Assembly (NCBI GenBank): GCA_002422125.1
Contig: DITF01000062.1
Location: 1-16,612 of the forward strand
Reading direction: 5' to 3'
Source of the DNA: a bacterium UBP17_UBA6191
GTDB lineage: Bacteria; Muiribacteriota; UBA6191
Length of the DNA: 16,612 bases
The notes under the pieces are model-generated. The model was not told where the DNA came from and made no database searches. It saw only the letters and a program-made list of their open reading frames with translations. Below, one piece after another: positions 1-6,984 of this stretch (its first letter is position 1; every line of letters begins with the position of its first letter). The position numbers were made by a program, and so were the translations under genes.

Positions 1-995
1 GACTGCACCAAATCATCATGATTCTGGCCCAGCAAAGCCTGCATTTGCTCTACTGCTTTATCCTTGGGCAATATGCCATTTCTGTAAAGCATCAAAAGAG
101 TTTTTAACTGTCCGGACAGTTCGCCCTCCTGCATTCCTTCCTGTCTACCTTCCTGTCTACCTTCCTGCCTACCTTCTTGTCTGCCTTCCTGTCTGCCCTC
201 CTGTCTGCCCTCCTGTCTGCCTCTTTTTAAGGCGGCCTCGACATTATCCGCAACAATTGAGATTCGATCGCGCATCATCATTTCCTGGCTTAAGGCTCTT
301 TGGCGCAAATCCTCATCGGTTACCAGTGCTTTTTTGGCTTCATCAATAGCCATAACCAGCTCCTTTTCTTCCATAAGTAACGAGGGAACTTCCTCTGAAT
401 GTAGAATCTCCCGCCCATGTTTAAAAGCATAAACCCATTTGTTCATCCGGTCTTTGATCTGATCCTCAACTAAAGCCGGAAGCTGAATAAAGTGCAGGCC
501 AATCAAGTGGGAGCGAGCCTCTTTGGTGTAGCGACAGCTTAAACCCCAGTGGGCATGGAGTCTTTTTTCTTCATCGGAAACAAAAAAATCCGTGATGACT
601 AAAGAGATTGTGGGCTTGAGTTTGGAAAACGAATCGGCTGGGCCCAACTGCCTAGTGTAAAGCTTACCCCAGTAATATAAAATTCGGGCCACAAATCCCG
701 GATGGCTGATGAGCTGCACTTCCACATGCACCTGTTTGCCATTGCCATCCACTGCAATAATATCTACGACGGCATCCCTATCTTTCAGGTTTTCTCTGGA
801 TTGGATGGAATCTATGATCTCAAGGCTTTGGAATGCCTCATCGCCTTCAAGCTCCAAAAGAACATTGACCATCGCCAAGAGGTAGTTTTTTCTTTCACGG
901 CTCGCAAAGATATGACGAAAAATAACATTGTTCGTCAGACCAATTTTTGGAAGCTCTTCTACCTCTGCTTGTTTGAAATCCTGATCGGGGCCCAT
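1..995 (-). CDS. Rpn-family recombination-promoting nuclease / PD-(D/E)XK transposase-like protein, 3' end beyond window
   Basis: I translated this by hand; 331 codons are open from an ATG at 995 and the frame is still open at base 1, so the C-terminus is missing. An in-frame TAG lies just upstream of the ATG, so no longer start exists; no clear Shine-Dalgarno is visible. The N-terminus (residues 21-50, TNNVIFRHIF then a helix of L/V residues) and the core VVDIIAVD (D78) followed by VEVQ (E92, Q94) match the PD-(D/E)XK nuclease signature of the Rpn (YhgA-like, PDDEXK transposase) family, whose known members are DNA endonucleases that promote RecA-independent recombination. Residues 205-255 are helical and lead into eight GxQE repeats (259-290), then a second helical tail. 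It lies 59 bases downstream of the small membrane gene and may be read through from it. The family is often multi-copy in genomes. Family call is fairly firm; its biological role here is unknown. Confidence 0.85.
   Translation of the reverse strand, partial: MGPDQDFKQAEVEELPKIGLTNNVIFRHIFASRERKNYLLAMVNVLLELEGDEAFQSLEIIDSIQSRENLKDRDAVVDIIAVDGNGKQVHVEVQLISHPGFVARILYYWGKLYTRQLGPADSFSKLKPTISLVITDFFVSDEEKRLHAHWGLSCRYTKEARSHLIGLHFIQLPALVEDQIKDRMNKWVYAFKHGREILHSEEVPSLLMEEKELVMAIDEAKKALVTDEDLRQRALSQEMMMRDRISIVADNVEAALKRGRQEGRQEGRQEGRQEGRQEGRQEGRQEGMQEGELSGQLKTLLMLYRNGILPKDKAVEQMQALLGQNHDDLVQ
126..221 (-). repeat. 12-bp in-frame tandem repeat encoding (GRQE)7-GMQE
   Basis: Eight consecutive 12-bp units lie inside the Rpn-like gene. 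On the coding strand the unit is GGCAGACAGGAG with scattered third-position changes (GGT/GGC, AGA/AGG, CAG/CAA, GAG/GAA), and the last unit has ATG in place of the arginine codon. The translated stretch, residues 259-290, is hydrophilic and charged. Such EGRQ-type runs are commonly seen near the C-terminus of Rpn-family proteins. The near-identity of adjacent units suggests copy-number change by slippage without frame loss. Confidence 0.95.
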
Positions 996-1054
996 AGTCT
1001 AATTTTAACATGGGAGACTTGGAAACAGAAACACAAGCACCGGGTGAAGAGTCT

Positions 1055-1315
1055 CTAGCCGCCGCCAATAACAATGGCGAATATAAGAGTCCAAGCTAAA
1101 ACCACAATCCACAGTAGGAACAGGATGGCCCCAATGGCTCCGATTTTTGCGACAATTAATCCAAAAACGGTCTGGTTTTCCTCCAGCTTCCATTCCAGAA
1201 TCAGCCACTTGAGGATATCCCAGATAAAAGTCAGGCAACTGGCTATCAGGCCAAGCTCTGATTCCGAAAACTGTGTGGGCAAATTAGTGGCTGGCTTTTT
1301 TGGTGGCTGAGTCAT
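1055..1315 (-). CDS. small two-helix membrane protein, unknown function
   Basis: An 86-residue protein not assigned to a family. Residues 1-20 are polar (prolines, lysines, then SESE), residues 21-41 form a hydrophobic, tryptophan-containing segment, a short charged loop follows (EWKLEENQ, 41-48), and residues 50-83 are a long hydrophobic stretch rich in I, V, L and A that ends in GGG. The pattern suggests a small inner-membrane protein with two membrane passes, loosely holin-like in size, though no motif supports that. Its ATG overlaps the TGA of the upstream transhydrogenase gene in an ATGA arrangement, a sign of translational coupling and the main reason to accept it as real. The opposite-strand ORF over the same bases lacks such context. 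No terminator hairpin is apparent after its stop. Confidence 0.7.
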   Translation of the reverse strand: MTQPPKKPATNLPTQFSESELGLIASCLTFIWDILKWLILEWKLEENQTVFGLIVAKIGAIGAILFLLWIVVLAWTLIFAIVIGGG

Positions 1316-2733
1316 TGTAGATCCGATGAGTATTTTTTATTGCGATTCTGCAAGGCGTCATAGCTGGCGTATTTGTAGAGATCGCCAAGGGTTGGATAGT
1401 TAAAACAGGCTTCAATAAACAGATGGACATTAGCATTCATCTGCATGGCCATTAAACCAATATGCACCAGTTCTGAGGCCTGCTCTCCAAGAATGTGTAC
1501 ACCAACCAGTTGCATGTTTTCACGAAGAAACAAAAGTTTTAGAAACCCGCGCTGGTCTCCAATAATAATTCCTCTGGAATTTTTATTGTAATAGGCCCGA
1601 CCAGCCACATAGTCAATTCCCTTGGACTTTAAGGATTCTTCGGTCTCACCTGTCATGGAAACTTCAGGAATACTGTAAATACCGTAAGGCAATATAGAGG
1701 CCAATTTGGTTTTATAACTCAAATCAAAGGCATGAACCATGGCCACCCTGCCCTGCTCCATAGAAGTCGAGGCCAGAGCTGGAAAGCCGATTACATCTCC
1801 AACAGCGTAAATGTGCGACACTTTTGTCTGGTACTTGTCATTGACTTCAATACAGCCCCTTGAATTGGCGGATATCCCGGCTTTTTCAAGCTCAAGCCCC
1901 TTGCTGTTCCCGTTGCGACCTGAAGAAACCAGCACGCTTTCACAAAATACGGACTCCTGATTATCAAGTTCCATTTGAATCTGGCCCTGCTCTAATGGCC
2001 TACATGCCAGCACGCGACGGCCAGAACGAATATTGACCCCTAAATCGGTCATGGCCGCAGCCAAAGTATTGGAAACCTCAACATCTAAAAAATCTAAAAG
2101 CCTGTCTTTTCCATCTACCAGAGTCACTTCAATCCCAAGGGCTGCAAAAGTGCAGGCATATTCACAACCAATTACCCCAGCCCCCACAACAACCATGGAC
2201 TTAGGCATAAACCCCAGCTCCAGAATTTCATCAGAGTCATAAATGGCCGGATGATCAAAGTCATATCCCGGCGGCCTGTGAGGGGATGAGCCTGTGGCAA
2301 TCAAAATGGTGGGAGCACTTAAAACTGCTGTAACCTTCTTGTCCTTATTCAAAACCTCAATGGTATTGGAATCCAAAAATCTGCCAAATCCATGAAACAG
2401 AGATATACCATGCTGCTCAATGTTAGTTCTGACTCTTTGCTGATCCGCATCTTTAACCAGTTTTTCCCGGTATAAAAAATCTGATACCGTAGCCTGACGG
2501 CGAATTGACAAATCGACACCATAAAGGCTTCTAGCTCTCAGCCCCGATAGGGTCAGGGATGTTTCTCTGAGGGTTTTACTGGGGAGGGTTCCGGTATTGG
2601 TTCCCGCACCGCCACAGCGATCATGCAGTTCTACAATTGCGACCTTTTTGCCAAAATACGCGGCCTGAGCAGCACCTTTTTCCCCACCTGGCCCAGAACC
2701 CAATACAATCAGATCAAATTTTTGTTCCTGCAC
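1312..2733 (-). CDS. sthA: SthA-like soluble pyridine nucleotide transhydrogenase (FAD flavoprotein)
   Basis: A 473-residue flavoprotein of the pyridine nucleotide-disulfide oxidoreductase class I fold. Visible in order: FAD-binding GSGPGG (12-17); GTNTGTLPSKTLRE (44-57), the active-site region; NAD(P)-binding GAGVIG (184-189), then DRLLDFLD (210-217) as in SthA; FAD-contacting GD (312-313); and the C-terminal dimerisation domain with HILGEQASELVHIG (413-426) and FNYPTLGDLYK (444-454). In disulfide reductases the active-site segment is CxxxxC; here both positions are non-cysteine (G44 and G48), and the C-terminal HPTxSE dyad is replaced by NYPTLGDL. Both changes fit the SthA type (Si-specific NAD(P)+ transhydrogenase), which moves hydride between NADPH and NAD+ in the cytoplasm, and argue against lipoamide dehydrogenase or mercuric reductase. 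Length is normal for the family. The start is GTG, supported by a strong Shine-Dalgarno. First gene of a minus-strand group. Confidence 0.88.
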   Translation of the reverse strand: MQEQKFDLIVLGSGPGGEKGAAQAAYFGKKVAIVELHDRCGGAGTNTGTLPSKTLRETSLTLSGLRARSLYGVDLSIRRQATVSDFLYREKLVKDADQQRVRTNIEQHGISLFHGFGRFLDSNTIEVLNKDKKVTAVLSAPTILIATGSSPHRPPGYDFDHPAIYDSDEILELGFMPKSMVVVGAGVIGCEYACTFAALGIEVTLVDGKDRLLDFLDVEVSNTLAAAMTDLGVNIRSGRRVLACRPLEQGQIQMELDNQESVFCESVLVSSGRNGNSKGLELEKAGISANSRGCIEVNDKYQTKVSHIYAVGDVIGFPALASTSMEQGRVAMVHAFDLSYKTKLASILPYGIYSIPEVSMTGETEESLKSKGIDYVAGRAYYNKNSRGIIIGDQRGFLKLLFLRENMQLVGVHILGEQASELVHIGLMAMQMNANVHLFIEACFNYPTLGDLYKYASYDALQNRNKKYSSDLQ

Positions 2734-2737
2734 AATT

Positions 2738-2743
2738 CCTCCC
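2738..2743 (-). promoter_or_regulatory. Shine-Dalgarno fixing the GTG start of the transhydrogenase gene
   Basis: On the minus strand the bases read GGGAGG, followed by AATT and then GTG. The four-base spacing and the strong match decide the GTG at 2733 over later internal ATG codons. Confidence 0.8.
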
Positions 2744-2807
2744 TTGGACCAACAAATCTAACACACAAATCTTCGCGGGAAAATCAACACAACCGATAAG
2801 CTGGGTA

Positions 2808-3656
2808 ATGTTTTTGCATACTAATACAAGTCTACTCCTGACCCAATTTTTGTCCTTGGTGCTTTTGTGTATTGCTGCGTGGCACTTAAAAGGCCTTCAG
2901 GCTTGGCTTTTGGCCATCCTTTTAATCATAGTTCAAACACTAATGCAGCTCTCGCATTTGCAGGCCATAGAATCCGTTTATTTACAAAATGCCTTTTTAT
3001 GGTCCCCTGGATTGGCCAGTGCATTTCTCTTCACCTTTTTTTTGCAAAAAAGGGAAGAGACCCTGCAAAAGCTAATTTCCCTGGAATCTAGGCTAAGAAC
3101 TGCGGCCTTGGATCAGGACGACTTACGCGAAAAGACCAATCAATTGCAACAAGAGAATCAATGGCTTTTGCAGTTTGGTCAATTGCCGGAACAATTTTTG
3201 GAAAATCTGGCCTTGGGCATTGTTGACTGTCATCTCAAGGACAATGTGCCTGACTGGCATAATATCAGTCGTCTCGCCTGCCAGATTTTAAAGGCCCAGG
3301 GCTGCCTTCTTTATCTGTCCGACTCACAAACTCTTAAGCTGATGGGGAGTTTTCAATCCGAGGAGTTACAGGTACAACCAGTACCAATTGAGTTGGACTC
3401 CAACCAAATCTGGATTCAAAAAATGCTTCTTTTGGCAAAACCTTCTCTGAATTCTGAAACAAATCTGCCGGTGGAATTTATTCTGGGTCGGGCCCTGTGG
3501 GATACAAACAATCAGCTTCTGGGCTTAATTCTGATTCAGAACATATCCTTCTTGGACCTCAAAGAAAAACAACTGGTTTCCCTAGACATATTTGCCCTGA
3601 TTCTGGAAGCCGTATTATATTCCCGAATCACAGCAGTTCCAGCACCAGAAGTGTGA
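2808..3656 (+). CDS. membrane-anchored coiled-coil protein with GAF-like C-terminal domain
   Basis: Taken from the ATG at 2808 this is 282 residues. The frame is open further upstream to 2637, but that extension overlaps the transhydrogenase coding region on the other strand and has no membrane or signal character. From 2808 the protein begins with hydrophobic segments at about 8-26, 30-48 and 61-79, then a charged, Q/E/K/L-rich probable coiled coil (80-122), then a domain of about 128-272 whose alternating strands and helices (ACQILKAQGCLLYL; LWDTNNQLLGLILIQN; LDLKEKQLVSLDIFALILE) look like a GAF sensor domain. No kinase, GGDEF or phosphatase domain follows. The Shine-Dalgarno is weak. Its 3' end overlaps that of the phosphatase gene on the other strand by 29 bases. 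A plausible role is an inner-membrane sensor or scaffold acting with the neighbouring phosphatase, which is inference from adjacency. Confidence 0.7.
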   Translation: MFLHTNTSLLLTQFLSLVLLCIAAWHLKGLQAWLLAILLIIVQTLMQLSHLQAIESVYLQNAFLWSPGLASAFLFTFFLQKREETLQKLISLESRLRTAALDQDDLREKTNQLQQENQWLLQFGQLPEQFLENLALGIVDCHLKDNVPDWHNISRLACQILKAQGCLLYLSDSQTLKLMGSFQSEELQVQPVPIELDSNQIWIQKMLLLAKPSLNSETNLPVEFILGRALWDTNNQLLGLILIQNISFLDLKEKQLVSLDIFALILEAVLYSRITAVPAPEV

Positions 3657-5484
3657 TATCGTCATTTTGTGAGCCCTCCTCGCAAAATCTTTGCAGATCG
3701 CGGCGCATATGGGCAATCATTTTGTCTGGAGACTGGCCAGCCGATTGCCTCAGACTATCTAAAAATCGTTCTCTGCCGTAAAAATCTTTTTGTTTGTCCT
3801 GGGCTTCCAAAACCCCATCGGAAAACAAAATCAACCTGTCTCCACTGCCATAAGGCAAAGAGTCCATGCCGTACTTCTCACCAACACTCATACCACAGGG
3901 CAAACCAACCCCCGAAAGTACATCCATACTCAAATCAGGGTGCAATAAAATCATACCGTTGTGACCGGCAGAGGCCCAGTGAATCCTGCGATTTACCGAA
4001 TCGACCTGCACGACAAAGGCCGTAATGAACCGTTCCGGCTGACGGGCAGAATGCACAAAATCATTAAGGGCCTCAAGAAGCCTGTCCGGGCAACGGGTGA
4101 ACTTCAGACTGGAACGAAGACAGGCCTGCCCAGCGGTGGCCATTAGTGCAGATGACAAACCCTTGCCCGAAACATCGGCCACGGCAAAAACCGGGGTCAG
4201 CTTATCTTCAATACAGTATTCATAAAAATCTCCGCCTAATTGCCGAGCTGGTGCCCACCAGGCCTCAACCCGCAATAAGGGCAACAGCTCCAGACTTCTG
4301 GGCGGCAACATTTTTTCCTGCATCTGAATACCAACATTGAGCTCTCTTTCCATTTCCTGTCGATTCTGCTCATCCTGATGCATACTATGTTTTAAAAGAA
4401 CCGAATTGATGGTATAGGCCAATCGATTTTGGGTGAAGGGTTTTGGTATATAATCATCAACCCTTAGAATTCTGGCTTTGCGGTAGGCCAAATCCCCATT
4501 TCCACCCGATATCATGACCAAGGGAATATTTTTTGTTACGGGATGCTGCTTGATCTGCCTGCAAAACTCCCATCCATCCATCCTCGGCATTTGATAGTCT
4601 GCGGTTATCAGTGAGGGGGGGAAACGACGGGCGTAATCCAAGGCTTCCACCGCATCAAAAAATGAAACCACCTCAAATTGTTCTCTCTCTAAAAACTCTT
4701 TTAACAGTCCAACACTCACAGGGCTATCATCTACCACCAGAATGGTTTCTCTGCCTCGAACCATACGGGACATAAAATATCTGGTCATCAAAAGAATCTC
4801 AGAGTCGTCATAGGGTTTCATTACAAAATGTAAGATTCCCTGATTTAAACAGTCTTCGACTACATCTACCTCAACCGCTTGAGACACAAGAATAATCCCA
4901 ATTTTTTGGGTATATGGGTTTGATTTAAGGTCCCGAATCATATTGGACGCCCAATCCTCAGCCATGGAAAAGTCGAGATACACCAACTGCGGGCAATAGG
5001 CTTCCATCTGCTTTTCTGCATCTGCGGAAGTGGAGGCCACTAAAAATTCTATATTCTGATTCAAAAAAATTGAGGCCACTGCATTGACTGAATAAGGACT
5101 AGCCTCAGCAAACAAAACCGTAGGTCGATTGAGAATATGCAGTTTTAGAAAGGACACAGCCTGTTGGGGCTTTAGTGGAGTCGGTAGGTAATCATCGGCA
5201 CTGCGAATCAGGGAGTCTATTTTCAAATCATGGGGATGAAGCAAAAAAATTTTTCGGTTTCCCCTCCAGTCCTTAAAATCTCGTATTTTCCTGAAATGCT
5301 GGGACAACCAGCGGTAATCAAGAAATAGTATGTCAAAAGAACAACGGTTCAATTCTTCTGGACTTAGCTCTGAATCCAGTTTATGCAGATCCAGGTTGCA
5401 ATCATTGATCTGTAAGCTTTTCAGAACCAAAAAGTCCTCGTCTGCTCCGAGGAAGGCAATTCTTTGGTATTGGATCGAATGCAT
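3628..5484 (-). CDS. triple-receiver response regulator with SpoIIE/RsbU-type PP2C phosphatase
   Basis: A 618-residue cytoplasmic regulator. Receiver 1 (about 7-118) has D56 (FLDYRW) and an acidic DED at 15-17, but T102 replaces the conserved lysine. Receiver 2 (about 121-238) keeps D171 (YLDFSM), S201 and K223 (MKPY), with only E127 in the acidic pocket. Receiver 3 (about 246-364) is canonical: D252/D253 (VVDDSP), D296 (TADYQMPRMDG), S326, and K348 (IPKPF). A helical linker with MQEKMLPP (388-395), typical before RsbU-type domains, leads to the PP2C domain: GGDFYEY (D419), VADVSGKG (D437), LFSDGV (D556) and NDDIT (D608/D609), the metal-binding acids of the family. Known relatives dephosphorylate anti-sigma-factor antagonists in partner-switch systems, gated by receiver phosphorylation. 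No anti-sigma, STAS or histidine kinase gene lies nearby. The ATG at 5484 is preceded by AAAGG at good spacing. Confidence 0.93.
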   Translation of the reverse strand: MHSIQYQRIAFLGADEDFLVLKSLQINDCNLDLHKLDSELSPEELNRCSFDILFLDYRWLSQHFRKIRDFKDWRGNRKIFLLHPHDLKIDSLIRSADDYLPTPLKPQQAVSFLKLHILNRPTVLFAEASPYSVNAVASIFLNQNIEFLVASTSADAEKQMEAYCPQLVYLDFSMAEDWASNMIRDLKSNPYTQKIGIILVSQAVEVDVVEDCLNQGILHFVMKPYDDSEILLMTRYFMSRMVRGRETILVVDDSPVSVGLLKEFLEREQFEVVSFFDAVEALDYARRFPPSLITADYQMPRMDGWEFCRQIKQHPVTKNIPLVMISGGNGDLAYRKARILRVDDYIPKPFTQNRLAYTINSVLLKHSMHQDEQNRQEMERELNVGIQMQEKMLPPRSLELLPLLRVEAWWAPARQLGGDFYEYCIEDKLTPVFAVADVSGKGLSSALMATAGQACLRSSLKFTRCPDRLLEALNDFVHSARQPERFITAFVVQVDSVNRRIHWASAGHNGMILLHPDLSMDVLSGVGLPCGMSVGEKYGMDSLPYGSGDRLILFSDGVLEAQDKQKDFYGRERFLDSLRQSAGQSPDKMIAHMRRDLQRFCEEGSQNDDITLLVLELL

Positions 5485-5508
5485 AGATGCCTTTCAAAAT
5501 GTTTCTCA

Positions 5509-5514
5509 AGTATA
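5509..5514 (-). promoter_or_regulatory. possible -10 element (TATACT) for the phosphatase gene
   Basis: On the minus strand TATACT lies about 25 bases upstream of the ATG at 5484, inside the 116-base divergent gap. It is a close match to a sigma-70 -10 box, but no convincing -35 hexamer is seen 16-18 bases upstream. It would give a short leader. Weak call. Confidence 0.25.
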
Positions 5515-5600
5515 CCGATTTTGTTATTCCTGGCCTATAGCGTCTCACAATGTGCATTGCGGGACTGAATTGGGCCCTTGTCCCACCCGATAGACCCGGC

Positions 5601-6149
5601 ATGCTACGAAAAATTCTTGAACTCCTCTGCCTTGGGCCTGGTGCCCTGATTCTTAATGCTGCCGAACCAAAATTCAAACCACCTTCCCTCTTAAACAAAA
5701 TTCGACCCATAAAACCTGCACCCGTTTCGGACAAACCCAAGGCCCCTGAACAGAGACAGGAAGAAGCCTTTAATCTCTGTATGCAAAAAATCCAATCCGG
5801 CACTTCGGAATCAGAAAAAAAACAATTGTTGCTCAAGGGATTGTTGGCTTTAAGAAAAGCCGACTCCTTTGCCGGCCTTTCTGCCGAAGACCGCAGGCAA
5901 AACCGGATTCGCCTTGGTCTGGCCTGCTGTCTGAAATACGATGTCCGGGAACATGCACTCTACTTTGCGAAGGCAGCCATTGGGCTAAATCACAGAAGCA
6001 CCGAAATTACTTTGATGCTGGCTGAACTTGCCTATCGTGAAGGTGATAAAAATCAGGTCAGGGATCTTTTGCAAACCATATCCATCCGAGACATTAAATC
6101 GCAAAAAGAATTGGCTGAATCCTGGAGACTCTGGGGGAATAATGCCTGA
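5601..6149 (+). CDS. probable exported helical (TPR-like) protein, first gene of the large operon
   Basis: Unrecognised protein of 182 residues from the ATG at 5601. The frame also allows an ATG at 5550, adding 17 residues, but the later start puts a signal-like N-terminus first: LRK, a hydrophobic stretch (5-19), and a possible cleavage site near LNA-AEP (18-23). Neither start has an evident Shine-Dalgarno. A proline/lysine-rich linker follows (24-50), then an all-helical region. Residues 105-160, with GLACCLKYDVREHALYFAKA and AELAYREGDKNQVRDLL, have the spacing of A, L, Y and G expected for about two TPR-like repeats. It is the first gene downstream of the divergent gap and overlaps the next gene by 8 bases. 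A periplasmic scaffold or partner for the downstream envelope proteins is plausible but not shown. A short cytoplasmic or membrane-anchored protein is the alternative. Confidence 0.65.
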   Translation: MLRKILELLCLGPGALILNAAEPKFKPPSLLNKIRPIKPAPVSDKPKAPEQRQEEAFNLCMQKIQSGTSESEKKQLLLKGLLALRKADSFAGLSAEDRRQNRIRLGLACCLKYDVREHALYFAKAAIGLNHRSTEITLMLAELAYREGDKNQVRDLLQTISIRDIKSQKELAESWRLWGNNA

Positions 6150-6984
6150 AATCTGGCGTTACCTCCTGATATTTTACTGGATCTGGGCTTTGGGGCTGAT
6201 TTTGCATTTTCCTAAAACCTATGAAGAAATTTTTACGGCCAGTGTTCCCTTCTTTTGTGCATTCCTGGGTGCGTCCATCAGTGTGGGTGCCCGTCCCTTT
6301 GGAGACTTGGGCCTCTTACGGCCCATTGCCATTCTAAGTGGTCTGGCCGCCTTAATCTTTTCGCAACAGAGTCTGCCGCTGATGCGGCTTTTGGATGTCT
6401 GGATTGCCGCCTGCTTAGGCATTGGATTTTATCTATTGATGCGCCGCTATCAGACATTATCCACACTAAGGTTCTCAGGAGTCCTTATCGCTGTAGCCCT
6501 GTATGGAAGATTTCTGATTGCGGGATTTTTTCCCATGGGCATAGAGCAACTTGTGAGTGTGCCGGCCCATTTTTTGAGCCTGACTTTGATTCCCCTATTG
6601 TACCTGTGTCAGAAACGATATCTGCCCGCGCTATTACTGATTTTAGGTCTGACCTTTGTGATTGTTCCGGCACTGGTTCACAACAGTATCTATTGGCAAT
6701 GGCTATATCCAGCCCTGCGCATTGAGGTTTTAAATCTTCTAGCCCTCTTTTGGCTGATTCAATTTCATGAGGTGAATACTGGTCAGGCGGCCATGGTTTG
6801 TCACATGATTCTGGCCTCTACTCTGCCCCTGATTTTAGTAAATCTGGATCCCATTTTCACCTGGATCAGCCCCTGCCTGGCTCTTATGATATCATTGTGG
6901 TTCTTGTGTCTGAAGGCTCGGGAAGAACCTATGGATGGAGTAAAATTTGGCTCCTTTATTGAAGATCGTTTTCATACTGAGTAA
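6142..6984 (+). CDS. multi-spanning inner-membrane protein of unknown family
   Basis: 280 residues from the ATG at 6142, chosen because GGGGGA (6133-6138) lies just upstream; a longer frame to 6028 exists but runs wholly inside the preceding gene and is polar. The protein is almost all hydrophobic, with about eight or nine likely membrane segments (roughly 7-23, 32-50, 60-74, 84-100, 110-130, 140-156, 160-178, 190-207, 217-234, 240-257), short loops, and a charged C-terminal tail (258-280). There is no ATP-binding, peptidase or catalytic motif I recognise; scattered residues such as H143, H180, H209 and H221 in or near membrane segments are the only candidates for function. It is embedded between the TPR-like protein and the LolA-like carrier, overlapping both genes (8 and 38 bases), so it is almost surely co-translated with the transport genes. 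Possible roles are an extra transporter subunit or a lipid-modifying enzyme; neither can be decided. Confidence 0.72.
   Translation: MPEIWRYLLIFYWIWALGLILHFPKTYEEIFTASVPFFCAFLGASISVGARPFGDLGLLRPIAILSGLAALIFSQQSLPLMRLLDVWIAACLGIGFYLLMRRYQTLSTLRFSGVLIAVALYGRFLIAGFFPMGIEQLVSVPAHFLSLTLIPLLYLCQKRYLPALLLILGLTFVIVPALVHNSIYWQWLYPALRIEVLNLLALFWLIQFHEVNTGQAAMVCHMILASTLPLILVNLDPIFTWISPCLALMISLWFLCLKAREEPMDGVKFGSFIEDRFHTE
6937..6940 (+). promoter_or_regulatory. Shine-Dalgarno for a TTG start of the LolA-like gene
   Basis: GGAG sits six bases before TTG at 6947. It lies inside the 3' end of the upstream membrane gene. It supports the TTG start, which is also the only start that gives the protein an N-terminal signal sequence. 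Confidence 0.65.

Noticed and set aside
126..221. Direct repeats that could suggest a CRISPR array
   Set aside because: Units are 12 bp with no spacers, in frame inside a coding sequence and translating to GRQE.
996..1054. Terminator between the small membrane gene and the Rpn-like gene
   Set aside because: No GC-rich hairpin followed by a T run on the minus strand; read-through is possible.
702..1058. Plus-strand reading frame of 118 codons
   Set aside because: It lies opposite the Rpn-like gene, whose PD-(D/E)XK motifs are on the minus strand; its product shows no domain.
1074..1310. Plus-strand frame opposite the small membrane protein
   Set aside because: No ribosome site or context; the minus-strand frame is coupled to the transhydrogenase by ATGA.
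2637..2807. Extended start for the GAF-like protein
   Set aside because: The extra 57 residues overlap the transhydrogenase coding region on the other strand and are low-complexity polar; the membrane segments begin after the ATG at 2808.
5550..5600. Earlier ATG for the TPR-like protein
   Set aside because: Not excluded, but the extension (MCIAGLNWALVPPDRPG) places the hydrophobic signal-like stretch away from the N-terminus and has no Shine-Dalgarno.
5485..5600. Promoter for the large plus-strand operon
   Set aside because: TATAGC at 5536-5541 could be a -10 box, but no matching -35 is found, so I do not list it; the operon promoter remains unlocated.
6028..6141. Earlier start for the polytopic membrane protein
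   Set aside because: It runs wholly inside the TPR-like gene; GGGGGA directly precedes the ATG at 6142.
6255..6725. 156-codon plus-strand frame inside the polytopic membrane gene
   Set aside because: Cysteine- and histidine-rich random-looking product in another frame of a clear membrane protein gene; a shadow.
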